Positions 53,207 through 63,076 of a stretch of DNA of 64,000 nucleotides are shown here, one piece after another; the first letter of the stretch is position 1, and the number at the start of each line of letters is the position of its first letter. This stretch comes from Leyella lascolaii (lineage in GTDB: Bacteria; Bacteroidota; Bacteroidia; Bacteroidales; Bacteroidaceae): the NCBI RefSeq assembly GCF_900079775.1, contig NZ_LT556038.1:101855-165854 (forward strand), written 5' to 3'. A model generated the notes under the pieces. The model saw only the letters and a list, made by a program, of their open reading frames with translations. It was not told the DNA's origin and ran no database searches. The position numbers and the translations under genes were made by a program.

Positions 53207-55177
53207 ATGACTGGAAACATGAAAATCAGGTACATACTACTGGCTGTAACACTGCTGCTGCATGTTTACGGCATGGCGGCAGAGAGAAAAAGCGTGACAG
53301 TGAAAACACCGGGAACGCTGAACTCACTGATATCCGGCAGTGAGAAATATGAAATAACCGACCTGAAGATTTCGGGAAGACTGAACGCAGACGACCTTGC
53401 CCTGTTGCGCGACATGGCGGGATGCAATAAGGAAGAGGAATACACCAAAGGTCAGCTGAGACATCTGGACATGACTGCGGCGACATTAGTACCCGGCGAG
53501 ACGACATACATAGGGAATGGGAAAAACCTTAAGATAACCGATAAAAACTCCATCCCCGCATATCTGTTCAGCAATTGCCGCATAGAGAGGATAGAACTGC
53601 CGCAAAACACAAAACGCATCGGGGACATGGCTTTCATGCAATCGGCTCTGAAGAAAATAAAACTTCCGGAGAACATCATTCTGGAAAACGGTGCGTTCAG
53701 AGAGTGCCGCAACCTGTCTGATGTGACCTTCCCGAAATTCACAAAGGAAATTGGCGTTGAATGTTTCAGCGGTTGCAGCAAACTGAAGAAAATCAACATA
53801 AACGACATAGGATACATTGCCTTCCATGCTTTCAAGCAAATAGAGAATGTCACGGAGATAACCATACATGGAGTGCTCGGCCATGCTGACGGGTGGATGT
53901 GCTATGACATGCCGTCGCTGAAGACTCTCAGATTTGAAGACTTTATAATAAGCACGGGCGGTCCTGACATTGCAGAGAACTGTCCCGACCTTGAAGAGAT
54001 CATATTTCTGGGCGATTGCGTGTCCATGGGATTCGGAAAGGTGACCGGATGTCCGCTTACAGACAAATGCACTGTCAAAGGATATATCATCAGGTCTGCC
54101 AACAGAGACTTCATTGAATACGAAGAGCCGATAGTACAGAACGCAAAATTCAATGAGGTATGCGCGACACTTGACAGGCTGACTGACATGCCGCAGTATT
54201 CGGAGGTGTTCGGAGTGGAATACGCATTGTATGACATGGCTTGTGTCTACTCCATAACAGGAGAGAAAGAAAAAGCCGTAGCGGCACTCGAGAAAGCCAT
54301 ACGCAAAGGCTACGGCAACTACAAATGGCTGTGTCAGGACAAAGATCTTGACAACATAAGGAACGAAGAAGGATTCAAGAAACTGGCAGAAGAACTGCGG
54401 AAAACAAAGGATTATCTGTACGTGCTGAAGCACAGCGGACCTTACGCGACAGCATACACAACAAATAAAGAGAAGTTCACCTACGCGTCTCCTGACGATG
54501 AGGATATGAGGAAAATAAGGACTTTCTTCAATCTTGATGTGATTGCAGGAAAAGGGGACGAGATTTCCCAAATGAAGAATATCATGTATTGGCTTCACGA
54601 CCAGATAAGGCACGACGGCTCCGGAGGATTTCCACGGAACACGAAACGCAACGCAATAGACCTCTACAACGCCTGCAAGGCACAGAACAGAGGACTTAAC
54701 TGCCGCGGACTTGCCATCGTCCTGTCAGAGATGTACCTGGCTATGGGATGGCAGGCACGTTTCATAACCTGTCAGCCTAAGGACTACATACACGACAACG
54801 ACTGCCATGTGATAGTCATGGTGTGGAGCCGGACTCTCGAAAAATGGATATGGATGGATCCGTCGTTTGCGGCGTATGTCTGCGACGAAAACGGACTTCT
54901 GCTCCACCCTGGAGAGGTAAGAAGACGCCTGATAGAAGGCAAGCCTCTCGTGCTTAACAAAGATGCCAACTGGAATCATCAGAGTATACAGACAAAAGAA
55001 TACTATATCGACGAATACATGGCGAAGAACCTGTATTATCTGAGTACTTACCTGCACAACGGCTCAAATGTGGAAAGCGGCAACAGCAGCACTTACTTCA
55101 CACTGAAGCCGGAAGGTTCTGATGCGGAAATAGGCAAAGATACATACGACGAGTCATGGTTCTGGCAAAAGCCATGA
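53207..55177 (+). CDS. LRR-TPR-transglutaminase-like protein B
   Basis: 656 residues (ATG 53207; 53219 is possible and gives a better signal peptide, MKIRYILLAVTLLLHVYG). Same plan as protein A, about half identical by eye: BspA-type repeats, a TPR-like stretch (LYDMACVYSITGEKEKAVAA, LEKAIRKGYGN), and a transglutaminase-like domain with a full triad: Cys499 (GLNCRGLAIVLSEMYLAMGW), His534 (NDCHVIVMVWS) and Asp551 (WIWMDPSFAAY). Probably an exported peptidase or amidase. Tandem duplication with protein A, 166-base gap. Confidence 0.8.
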   Translation: MTGNMKIRYILLAVTLLLHVYGMAAERKSVTVKTPGTLNSLISGSEKYEITDLKISGRLNADDLALLRDMAGCNKEEEYTKGQLRHLDMTAATLVPGETTYIGNGKNLKITDKNSIPAYLFSNCRIERIELPQNTKRIGDMAFMQSALKKIKLPENIILENGAFRECRNLSDVTFPKFTKEIGVECFSGCSKLKKININDIGYIAFHAFKQIENVTEITIHGVLGHADGWMCYDMPSLKTLRFEDFIISTGGPDIAENCPDLEEIIFLGDCVSMGFGKVTGCPLTDKCTVKGYIIRSANRDFIEYEEPIVQNAKFNEVCATLDRLTDMPQYSEVFGVEYALYDMACVYSITGEKEKAVAALEKAIRKGYGNYKWLCQDKDLDNIRNEEGFKKLAEELRKTKDYLYVLKHSGPYATAYTTNKEKFTYASPDDEDMRKIRTFFNLDVIAGKGDEISQMKNIMYWLHDQIRHDGSGGFPRNTKRNAIDLYNACKAQNRGLNCRGLAIVLSEMYLAMGWQARFITCQPKDYIHDNDCHVIVMVWSRTLEKWIWMDPSFAAYVCDENGLLLHPGEVRRRLIEGKPLVLNKDANWNHQSIQTKEYYIDEYMAKNLYYLSTYLHNGSNVESGNSSTYFTLKPEGSDAEIGKDTYDESWFWQKP

Positions 55178-55194
55178 ATATCATCGGCTAACGG

Positions 55195-55590
55195 TTATAA
55201 GCGGCAGTTCAAACCTGACAGGTATTATAAAAATACCCGTATGTCATATATATCCATGCCATCATTCCGTGCACTCTTTATACAAGGCAAACTGCGCCCG
55301 GCAAAAAAAGAGCAGGCTCTATTTGCACTCACTTGCATTGTCTTTGGATAAGACAAGCGGCGCTCGGCAAAAAAAGAGCAGGCTCTATTTGCACTCACTT
55401 GCATTGTCTTTGGATAAGACAAGCGGCGCTCGGCAAAAAAGAGCAGGCTCTATTTGCACTCACTTGCATTGTCTTTTACGCTGCGTTACAAAGTATCATC
55501 GGTTGTGTAGCTCGCTACACTCAACTTACGGATTTTGAAATGCACGTCTTGGGCAGGACACAATCTGATGGCAACTGATTCAGAACATCA
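55195..55590. repeat. Family B palindrome interrupted by a 66-bp tandem array
   Basis: Flanks and arms match the palindrome at 50928 (TATGTCATATATATCCATGC at the left, GATGGCAACTGATTCAGAAC at the right, core GTGTAGCTCGCTACAC at 55505-55520). The left arm is opened at about 55278 and rejoined at about 55484. The insert is three copies of a unit of about 66 bases (GACAAGCGGCGCTCGGC ... GAGCAGGCTCTATTTGCAC ... TTGCATTGTCTTTGGATAA). One repeat family has thus inserted into or expanded inside the other. Confidence 0.8.
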
Positions 55591-55635
55591 ATTTACATCT
55601 CAACATCTGTTTTTTTCATATTTAGATTGATTGTC

Positions 55636-55676
55636 AAAGACCGTTCCTACAACCTGACAGGCAGGAACGGTCTTTT
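55636..55676 (+). terminator. Terminator-like hairpin
   Basis: AAAGACCGTTCCT pairs with AGGAACGGTCTTT around 14 bases, followed by TCTGT. The remaining bases to 56113 have no gene; a decayed family A arm (GACAGCAGTACGAATTAAGG, near 55882) and TACTTTTG just before 56066 (a -7-like box for the next operon) are visible. Confidence 0.6.
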
Positions 55677-56113
55677 CTGTCATATTTTCCATGCATCGCT
55701 TCATAACGTAATGTTTTGATTATAACTATTGAACACCAACCTATAATCATACCGACAAAACTGCATTTTCAACCTGATTGCCGACTCTTCAGCCCTATTA
55801 TCCACTGCATAAACCATACTGTTTACAGATTATTCTCAATGTGTCACACTACATTTTCACTCAAAACGGAAAATAATATGCCAGACAGCAGTACGAATTA
55901 AGGATTAAGTGTAACGGCAGATTAGATTTAAAACACATACATCAATTGTCATACTCTATATAAAGCACACCAGATTTTCACCGCTTCCACAACCGTTAAA
56001 CAAATCTAAAACAATACCCATAAAGTAAAGTTTACTTGTCTTTTAGAAAAGAATATTTTACTTTTGCAACATAGACATCGCATATTCATCAATCTGATTT
56101 AAAACTTACTGTT

Positions 56114-56590
56114 ATGAACAAAATTAATTTATTACCTGTACATGCCAAGATATACGGCTACATATTGTTGGCTTTGTGCCTTGCTTGTTTAGCTGTTATA
56201 GTGACCAACGACGCCTGGCTGCCCGACGATTTGGTGAGTATAGCCATGCCGGGATTTGGTGGAGGTATTTTATCAAAATACCGTTTTGTATTCGAGAAAA
56301 CCGGTATGACACACGAGTTGGTCTTTGTTCTCACGGCAATAGCGTTGTTTCTCATTGCATTTGCCCGCGAGAAAGACGAAGATGAGTATTGCATGACGCT
56401 CCGGCTGAAGTCGTGGGTGTGGGCAGCCAAGATTCAAATGGCATTCACCATCGGCATCTTCCTCTTTCTTTTCGACGTGCCTTTTCTCTATGCTTTAGTT
56501 GCCAACATGTTTTTGGTGTTTGTGCTGTTCCGTGCAAAGTTCGACTACGAGCTGTGGAAAAGCAGGAAGGAGGCAAGCCATGAAAAATAG
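56114..56590 (+). CDS. Membrane protein paired with an HTH regulator
   Basis: 158 residues with four membrane helices (about 12-33, 62-83, 96-118 and 120-140). No catalytic motif. The last codons overlap the start of an HTH gene, a pairing seen often in which the membrane protein and a YozG-like regulator are co-expressed. Function unknown. Confidence 0.7.
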   Translation: MNKINLLPVHAKIYGYILLALCLACLAVIVTNDAWLPDDLVSIAMPGFGGGILSKYRFVFEKTGMTHELVFVLTAIALFLIAFAREKDEDEYCMTLRLKSWVWAAKIQMAFTIGIFLFLFDVPFLYALVANMFLVFVLFRAKFDYELWKSRKEASHEK

Positions 56591-56780
56591 AATCAGAGTA
56601 TTGCGGGCTGAGTTCGACATGACCCAATCGCAATTGGCAGAGCATATAGGTGTGTCCCGCCAATCAATTGTTGCCATAGAAAACAGCAAGTATGTACCTT
56701 CCACCATTTTGGCATTGAAAATGGCAAAGCTGTTCAATACCGATGTTTCCAACATCTTCAGCCTTGAAGATACAGATTAA
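56580..56780 (+). CDS. XRE-type HTH regulator
   Basis: Start taken at ATG 56580, inside the end of the membrane-protein gene; 66 residues. MKNRIRVLRAEFDMTQSQLA and EHIGVSRQSIVAIENSKYVP form a complete Cro/C1-type HTH, ending SNIFSLED as in the YozG family. Likely an autoregulator of the pair. Confidence 0.85.
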   Translation: MKNRIRVLRAEFDMTQSQLAEHIGVSRQSIVAIENSKYVPSTILALKMAKLFNTDVSNIFSLEDTD

Positions 56781-56815
56781 TAGCAAACGAATAAATAGCA
56801 AAAACCATTAACAAA

Positions 56816-56855
56816 AGCACCCGGCTTTACATTCTTTGGTGTAAAACCGGGTGTT
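56816..56855 (+). terminator. Terminator of the membrane protein/HTH operon
   Basis: AGCACCCGG-CTTTACA pairs with TGTAAAA-CCGGGTGTTT around eight bases, followed by TTTAATTTG. Confidence 0.75.
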
Positions 56856-56890
56856 TAATTTGTAAAAACATTAGTTTTCAGTATTTGTTG

Positions 56891-56964
56891 CGGTGCGTAC
56901 GGGACTCGAACCCGTGACCCCATGCGTGACAGGCATGTATTCTAACCAACTGAACTAACGCACC
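56891..56964 (-). tRNA. tRNA-Asp (anticodon GTC)
   Basis: 74 bases on the minus strand: acceptor GGTGCGT/ACGCACC with discriminator G, anticodon loop CTGTCAC, T-arm GGGTTCGAGTCCC. No encoded CCA. Confidence 0.95.
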
Positions 56965-57037
56965 AAGGCTCTTATTTATTTTTGCGAGTGCAAAGTTACA
57001 CATAATATTTTTTATTGCCAAATAATAAGAAGACTTT

Positions 57038-57562
57038 TTATAAAAAACTTTGCATCACTATTGAATTCTTATAGTTTTTACCGTCAAACAGCCAGTCGGC
57101 AAGTTCACATTGCTCCCTGAATCCCATTTTCCTGAACAACTCCACCGACGCGACATTGCTTTTGTCCACAATCACATATATCTGATGCAGATGCAGTATG
57201 TCAAGAGCATATTTCCTTATCTGGTTCACAGCAGCCGTGGCAAATCCGCACCGGCGCTTTTCCTTTTTCACTACAATGCTCAGCTCTGCCCGTCTGTGCT
57301 GTGGACTGAAATTAACAAGATCCACCATACCCACCGTAACGCCGTTCTCATCCTCTATCATCAGCCTCACCTGCTTGTCAGTATATATGTCTCCCGCCAC
57401 ATTCGCCACATAGTCATGCAGCACATACCTTGAGTATGGCACATTCGTAGTGCCTACATTCCATATCTCCACATCATTCTCCATCTGATACAGAGTGTCA
57501 AGATCCTCCGGCTCCATAGCCCTCAGTCTCACGGACGGCTTACAGTCATTCGCGGTGCTCAT
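57038..57562 (-). CDS. GNAT acetyltransferase
   Basis: 174 residues of the RimJ/SpeG-like branch: VRLRAMEPEDLDTLYQMEND, the acetyl-CoA loop VKKEKRRCGFATAAVNQI, and VASVELFRKMGFREQCEL. The substrate could be an amine or a protein N-terminus. Overlaps the glycosyltransferase gene by four bases; last gene of the recR operon. Confidence 0.8.
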   Translation of the reverse strand: MSTANDCKPSVRLRAMEPEDLDTLYQMENDVEIWNVGTTNVPYSRYVLHDYVANVAGDIYTDKQVRLMIEDENGVTVGMVDLVNFSPQHRRAELSIVVKKEKRRCGFATAAVNQIRKYALDILHLHQIYVIVDKSNVASVELFRKMGFREQCELADWLFDGKNYKNSIVMQSFL

Positions 57563-58749
57563 TTGAATATCTCTTCAGGAGTAATTATAATCCGGGTATG
57601 GCTGTTGTATGTTCCTATATAAACATTGTCCTCCACTCCCTTTGCAAAAATGTTGAGGATGTCATCATAAGAATAGGCATCGACGTCATACACAACATAC
57701 ACTATATTGTTCTTCGGAAGGTCAAGCCCCAGATGCCCCTCTGGATTATCCGTGGAATTGCGCTCATAGAACACCGCCTCAAGACCTTTCCTCCTGGCAA
57801 TGTTGCGGCATTGAGCCATCGCCCTGCGCGAGCCCAGGAACACGAAAGACGGATCCTTCCTGTTGTTTACAACAAAAAAGCCGAGACTCTTTCTCAGTCT
57901 GTTCATCTGCATGCGTCCGAGCTCTACCAGAGCCTTTGCGTATATAGCAAACTTCACGGGGATGCTAAGCAGCAGTCTCATATTGCCGTAATGCTTGTTC
58001 AGGAATATAAGCATTGCGCCATAAAACACATGCACATATCGGAAAGACGACTTCTGCGTGCTCTCACCCTTATAATGCAATATGCGCGAGGGCACATACC
58101 AGTTCTCAAATCCGCCTTTTATGAGCCTGAACGACAGGTCGATGTCCTCACCATACATGAAGAAATCCTCGTCGAGCGCACCCACCTTGTCTATAGCCGA
58201 GCGTCTGAGCATGCAGAAAGCGCCGCTCACCACCTCTATCCTTTCAGGTCTGTCCCACGACAGATAACTCATATAATAATGTGCGAAGCGTCTGCTCTTG
58301 GGAAAACGCGCGCACAGACCCGACATCTTGTAGAAACCCGTCATTGGCGTCGGTATGCCCCGCCTCGACTCCATAGCGTCGGCACCGTTACACTGAGCCA
58401 TCCTCACCCCCACAGCTCCCGACCTCGGATGTTCATCCATGAAGTCTATCACGTCCGCTATGGTGTGTTCGCCGACAATGGTGTCCGGATTGAGCAGCAG
58501 CACATATTCTCCGCAGCACCGCCTGATGGCAAGATTGTTCGCGCGCGCGAACCCGAGATTGCGGTTGCTGCTTATTATCCTGACCTTCGGGAAACGGCAT
58601 GAGAGATAATCCACCGAACCGTCACGCGAATGGTTGTCCACCACATAAATCTCGCACTCCATGCCTTCGGTAGCTTTCCTGAGCGAGTGCAGACACTGTT
58701 CGAGATAGAACTTTACGTTGTAGCTGACTATTATTACAGACAGTTTCAA
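57559..58749 (-). CDS. Family 2 glycosyltransferase
   Basis: 396 residues. Nucleotide-sugar motifs: VIIVSYNVKFYLEQCL, EIYVVDNHSRDGSVDYL, the D-x-D-like LLLNPDTIVGE and later EDIDLSFRLIKGG. It resembles rhamnosyltransferase-type enzymes of cell-surface glycan synthesis. A C-terminal 110-residue extension (FVVNNRKDPSFVFLGSRRAM, NNIVYVVYDVDAYSYDDILN) is outside the usual GT2 core. Confidence 0.88.
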   Translation of the reverse strand: MKLSVIIVSYNVKFYLEQCLHSLRKATEGMECEIYVVDNHSRDGSVDYLSCRFPKVRIISSNRNLGFARANNLAIRRCCGEYVLLLNPDTIVGEHTIADVIDFMDEHPRSGAVGVRMAQCNGADAMESRRGIPTPMTGFYKMSGLCARFPKSRRFAHYYMSYLSWDRPERIEVVSGAFCMLRRSAIDKVGALDEDFFMYGEDIDLSFRLIKGGFENWYVPSRILHYKGESTQKSSFRYVHVFYGAMLIFLNKHYGNMRLLLSIPVKFAIYAKALVELGRMQMNRLRKSLGFFVVNNRKDPSFVFLGSRRAMAQCRNIARRKGLEAVFYERNSTDNPEGHLGLDLPKNNIVYVVYDVDAYSYDDILNIFAKGVEDNVYIGTYNSHTRIIITPEEIFK

Positions 58750-58762
58750 TGCATCTACAGTT

Positions 58763-59185
58763 TTACGCTTCCGCGTTTATCTCCGACATACAGCGTTCCC
58801 TGGTCGGCACGATAAAAAACAGGCATAGAAAAAGGATTATGCCCATATATCCGAAAGCAACATTCATAAACATATAATAAAGTACGGTGTTAAGCACCAT
58901 CGGCACACACAGCATGAGAAGCCGCGTCATTCCCCACACCTTCAGTGACTCTGCTGAAGTAAGCTTTCTGCCGATACGCCTGAAACGGAACAGCCTCATC
59001 GCCACCGGTATTATGCATATGGTGAGAAACTCCATCGTGAAAGCCGTCACAAACTCTATGCTTTTGTCCTCAGATATCATTATGCCGCAGGGCAGTATAT
59101 CAGTCTCGAAAAGCGTCACAATGACAAGTCCCACGCCTATTGCCGTGAGAAATGTGCCCATTAGAAGTCGTTGCGTATGTCTCAT
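58763..59185 (-). CDS. Small membrane protein in the recR operon
   Basis: 140 residues, four membrane helices. No motif recognised. Starts four bases inside the end of recR, so it is translationally coupled. Common in this position in Bacteroidales, function unknown. Confidence 0.75.
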   Translation of the reverse strand: MRHTQRLLMGTFLTAIGVGLVIVTLFETDILPCGIMISEDKSIEFVTAFTMEFLTICIIPVAMRLFRFRRIGRKLTSAESLKVWGMTRLLMLCVPMVLNTVLYYMFMNVAFGYMGIILFLCLFFIVPTRERCMSEINAEA

Positions 59186-59799
59186 TTTTCGTTAACTACT
59201 GTCGTGCGGTTGAGTATTGCCCTTCCGAGTGTCACCTCATCCGTATACTCAAGTTCGTCCCCCACGGATATGCCGCGTGCTATGACGCTCACCTTCACAT
59301 TCTCACCGGCGAGCTTGCGTGATATATAGAAGTTTGTGGTGTCGCCCTCCATCGTCGAGCTGAGGGCAAGAATCACCTCCTTCACTCCGCCTGCCCTCAC
59401 GCGCTCCACAAGCGAGTCAATCTCCAGATCGCCCGGTCCGATGCCGTCCATCGGTGATATGATGCCTCCGAGCACATGATACAGACCGTCATACTGCTGC
59501 GTGTTCTCCACAGCCATGACGTCGCGTATGTTCTCCACCACGCACACCGTTGACGCATCGCGGCGCTTGTCCGAGCATATCGGGCAGATGTCCTCGTCGC
59601 TGATGTTGTGGCACAGGCGGCAGTATTTTATGTCATGCCTCAGTTCCGAGAGCGACGACGCCAGTCTGTCCACATCCTCCGTGCTCTGCCTGAGCACATA
59701 AAGAGCAAGCCGCAGGGCAGTCTTTCGTCCTATGCCCGGCAGCTTTGCCAGTTCTCCCACAGCCTTGTCCAAAAGCAGGGACGGATATGAGCTGTCCAT
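59182..59799 (-). CDS. recR: Recombination protein RecR
   Basis: 205 residues, family length. N-terminal helix-hairpin-helix ([20 protein letters not shown]), a four-Cys zinc finger ([18 protein letters not shown]), and a Toprim domain ([15 protein letters not shown]). It loads RecA on gapped DNA with RecF/RecO. First of four overlapping minus-strand genes. Confidence 0.95.
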   Translation of the reverse strand: MDSSYPSLLLDKAVGELAKLPGIGRKTALRLALYVLRQSTEDVDRLASSLSELRHDIKYCRLCHNISDEDICPICSDKRRDASTVCVVENIRDVMAVENTQQYDGLYHVLGGIISPMDGIGPGDLEIDSLVERVRAGGVKEVILALSSTMEGDTTNFYISRKLAGENVKVSVIARGISVGDELEYTDEVTLGRAILNRTTVVNEK

Positions 59800-59802
59800 A
59801 TA

Positions 59803-60300
59803 TCAGTCTGTGAAAAGATATACGCCCAAGCCTATCTTCAGTCCTACTGTGGAAAAATCGCTGTGTTTCTTGAACGACTGGTCGTAGTATATCGCCGGCT
59901 CCACCGTAACGGTGCGGCTCAGGAAGAACGAGTATCCCACCTCAACGCCAGGCAGGACATCGTTGTAGCCATGACTGCCGTGTATGTACTTGCAGTTCAC
60001 ACCGAGGTATATTCCGTTCTGTTCTATATAGTAACGGCCGCCCACACCTACGCTCAGTCGGTCGTCTGACGCCTTTCCGCCTCTATGGTCATACGCCATA
60101 TGTCCGAGCAGCATGAGGTTGTCGTCAAACATATATCCAGCCTGCGCCTGCAGTCCGAGGCTCAGCTCGTCTAGACCCGAGTATTTGAGGTTGAGACCGG
60201 TGAGCGAACCGCCGAGATACACTTTACCCTGCTCAAACTGAGCGTTTGCCGTAACGGCCATACAGAGGGCCGCAATCATCGCAATCAATTTCTTTCTCAT
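59803..60300 (-). CDS. Outer-membrane beta-barrel protein
   Basis: Start taken at ATG 60300 (MRKKLIAMIAALCMAVTANA, cleaved before QFEQ), 165 residues. Alternating strands (KVYLGGSLTGLNLKYSG, GVGGRYYIEQNGIYLGVNCK) end in GLKIGLGVYLFTD, an OmpA/OmpX-like eight-strand barrel. Promoter box TATTTTTG on the minus strand at 60413-60420. The tandem repeats at 60461 lie directly upstream. Confidence 0.75.
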   Translation of the reverse strand: MRKKLIAMIAALCMAVTANAQFEQGKVYLGGSLTGLNLKYSGLDELSLGLQAQAGYMFDDNLMLLGHMAYDHRGGKASDDRLSVGVGGRYYIEQNGIYLGVNCKYIHGSHGYNDVLPGVEVGYSFFLSRTVTVEPAIYYDQSFKKHSDFSTVGLKIGLGVYLFTD

Positions 60301-60460
60301 AATAATAAAAATAACATTATCAATAAATATGGGGCATACCCACAAGGTGCAATACCTGCCTTACTACTCCGGCTAATGATGTGCCGGTATGCATAAGGAA
60401 GCCATTACGATGCAAAAATACACAATATATTTGAGAAACCGAAAAATATAATTATCTTTG

Positions 60461-60605
60461 TCAAAGATAATGCAAACGAGCGCAATGAGAGATTGCTCTC
60501 ACATTGCCGAGTGCAGCTTATCTTATATAAAGATAATGCAAACGAGCGCAATGAGAGTCTGCTCTCACATTGCCGAGTGCGGCTTATCTTATGTAAAGAT
60601 AAACG
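60461..60605 (-). repeat. 66-bp tandem repeats, minus orientation
   Basis: Two full units and parts of a third: AAAGATAATGCAAACGAGCG, CAATGAGAG..TGCTCTCACATTG, CCGAGTGC.GCTTATCTTAT. Read on the minus strand each unit ends in TTATCTTTG or TTATCTTTA. The array points toward the outer-membrane protein gene at 60300. No gene is seen between 60301 and 60769. Confidence 0.8.
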
Positions 60606-60769
60606 GCGGCTCCGCAATATCAAGCACGGTAAAACTCAGTTTCAACGTCTTGCAGCCACACCCGCCTTGAATTATCATTGTAAAGAACAAATGAATATCA
60701 TTTGCAGAAACATACACAATAGCGCACGGCAGCCGCGACACCGGCATACCATTTTAAAGAACGCATCAG

Positions 60770-62437
60770 ATGAACAGACTTTTCACCATTCTGCTGACAA
60801 TAATCACTGCGGCACTCACCGCCGCCGCACAACCCAAATATGAGGTAAGAGCCGTATGGCTCACAACAATAGGCGGCATAGACTGGCCGCACAGCCATGC
60901 AGGCTCAGCACGTTCCATAGAACGGCAGAAGGACGAGCTGCGCGCCATACTCGACCGTCTGCAGCGCGCCAACATAAACACCGTTCTGCTGCAGACGCGC
61001 ATCAGAGCCACGACAATCTATCCCTCGGCATACGAGCCGTGGGACGGATGTCTGTCGGGCAAGCCGGGCAAGAGTCCCGGATACGACGCACTGCAGTTCG
61101 CCATTGACGAGTGTCACAGCCGGGGCATGGAGCTTCACGCATGGGTGGTGGCAATACCGGTAGGCAAATGGAACTCCGCCGGATGTGCCAGGTTGCGCAA
61201 ACGCCATCCCGGACTCGTACGTAAGATAGGAGCGGAAGGATACATGAACCCTGAGAAACAACAGACAGCCGAATATCTGGCAGACCTTTGCGCCGAGATA
61301 ACAGCCAACTACGACATTGACGGCATACACCTCGACTACATCCGCTATCACGAGACGTGGCCCATGAAGGTGTCGCGTAAGCAGGGACGCGCCAACATCA
61401 CAAACATAGTGAGAGCCATAAGCCACAGGGTGAAATCGATGAAGCCATGGGTAAAGATGAGCTGCTCGCCCATAGGAAAATATAAGGACCTGAGCAGGTT
61501 CAGCAGTTTCGGATGGAACGCCTACGAACGTGTCTGCCAGGACGCACAGGGCTGGCTGCGCGACGGACTTATGGACGCACTGTTCCCGATGATGTATTTC
61601 CGGGGCAACCAGTTCTATCCTTTCGCCCTCGACTGGAGCGAGCAGAGCTACGGACGCATCGTGGCTCCGGGACTTGGCATATACTTCATGTCACCGCGTG
61701 AGAAAGACTGGCCGCTCTCCGACATCACGCGCGAGATGCTCACACTGCGCCACTACGGCATGGGGCACGCCTACTTCCGCAGCAAGTTCTTCACCGACAA
61801 CGTGAAAGGCATATACTCTTTCGCACGCGAGTCGTTCTGCCGCTACCCTGCCCTCATACCGCCGATGACATGGGAGAGCACCGCCCAGCCGGAACCGCCG
61901 TCGTCGCTGAGCCGCGACAGTCACGCGGGAGACGTGGAAAGACTGTCGTGGCTGCCGACAGACAGGGACACCACCAAGATAATGTATAATGTGTACTGCT
62001 CGCGCGAATATCCGGTGAACACTGATGACGCGCGCAACCTTGTCATGGTGAGACTGCGCAAGACCGGTATAATAATACCTCGCGACCCGTCGCGCTACTA
62101 TGCCGTGACGGCAACAGACCGCTACGGCAACGAGAGCAAACCGCTTCAGGAGAAACACACTGACTGCGACGCGACGCCAGCAAGACTGCCCGACGGACTA
62201 CTCGAATGCGACGGAAAGCGGCTCAGCCTGCCAAAGAAGAGCAACGTACTCGACGCATCTTTTGTCACCATTGAGACGCTGCAGGGCGACATCGTAGCCA
62301 CGCGGCAATACAAAGGCAATACTGCCGACGTGAGCCGTCTGCCTGAGGGGATGTATGTGCTCCGCTCTCTCGGGCGCAAAGGAGTGAGCCACAGACTGGG
62401 ACATTTCATCATAAGGCGTCACGACGGCATGCGGTGA
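60770..62437 (+). CDS. GH10-like (GHL10/DUF187) glycosidase
   Basis: 555 residues. Signal peptide (cleaved near AAAQ). The GHL10 domain runs from KYEVRAVWLTTIGGIDWPHS through INTVLLQTRIRATTIYPSAY and IDGIHLDYIRYHETWP to about residue 370; a fibronectin-like tail follows (about 380-465). The family cleaves cell-surface or peptidoglycan-related glycans; the substrate is unknown. Probably periplasmic or surface located. Confidence 0.85.
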   Translation: MNRLFTILLTIITAALTAAAQPKYEVRAVWLTTIGGIDWPHSHAGSARSIERQKDELRAILDRLQRANINTVLLQTRIRATTIYPSAYEPWDGCLSGKPGKSPGYDALQFAIDECHSRGMELHAWVVAIPVGKWNSAGCARLRKRHPGLVRKIGAEGYMNPEKQQTAEYLADLCAEITANYDIDGIHLDYIRYHETWPMKVSRKQGRANITNIVRAISHRVKSMKPWVKMSCSPIGKYKDLSRFSSFGWNAYERVCQDAQGWLRDGLMDALFPMMYFRGNQFYPFALDWSEQSYGRIVAPGLGIYFMSPREKDWPLSDITREMLTLRHYGMGHAYFRSKFFTDNVKGIYSFARESFCRYPALIPPMTWESTAQPEPPSSLSRDSHAGDVERLSWLPTDRDTTKIMYNVYCSREYPVNTDDARNLVMVRLRKTGIIIPRDPSRYYAVTATDRYGNESKPLQEKHTDCDATPARLPDGLLECDGKRLSLPKKSNVLDASFVTIETLQGDIVATRQYKGNTADVSRLPEGMYVLRSLGRKGVSHRLGHFIIRRHDGMR

Positions 62438-63076
62438 GCGGTGCCCGTGCGTCAGCATCATCATCCTATAAGAAAGCCTCAACGCTTTATCATTACTGTT
62501 TTCATCGCATCTGTGGAATGCCCGATAGCAGACGTTTTATTCATAATACAAATATACAATATGTATTACCAAAGGTGAATATTATACCAACGTCAACTTC
62601 ACGAGAATGCCGCAGTGGCTCACAACAATCCGATTTGTAGCAAATTCCGGAGTTTTGAGCACATATGCCAACACCCTGTTACTCAGCCGTTTACACCCTA
62701 CAGATTGTTTTCCTACACTTTGCCGTCCTCTCATAAAGCCCGTTTCGCAGTCCGGTAAAGCCTTTTCCGCACCACAAAACAGGCTTTGCCACACCACAAC
62801 AACGCCTTTCCTGCAATGCAGGAAAGGCTCTTCCGTGCCGCGACAGTGTTTTTCATGAGCCGAAAATGAATATGAATACGTTTTACATACACATATCACT
62901 GTTTCTCTGTCTCTCTTCTGATAATCTCAGCTGTCAATATTTTTTACTTTCATAAGTGCATAAAAATACTTGAAAGTACGCATAAGTGCAACCGTCGAAC
63001 TGTCGCGGACAGAGCATTATGCGAGAAAGACAATATCTTAACATTAAAGAAAATGTTTTGAAAAAAATAATCTGTA
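62438..63076. other. Intergenic stretch with hairpins
   Basis: No gene supported. A perfect palindrome GCCTTTCCTGCA-A-TGCAGGAAAGGC occupies 62804-62828, within a run of shorter GC-rich inverted segments (62720-62850). The 120 bases before 63077 are AT-rich. Confidence 0.5.

Noticed and set aside
53486-54613. 375-codon minus-strand frame
   Set aside because: It is the mirror of the LRR-transglutaminase gene B, rich in Val, His and Cys, with no recognisable domain.
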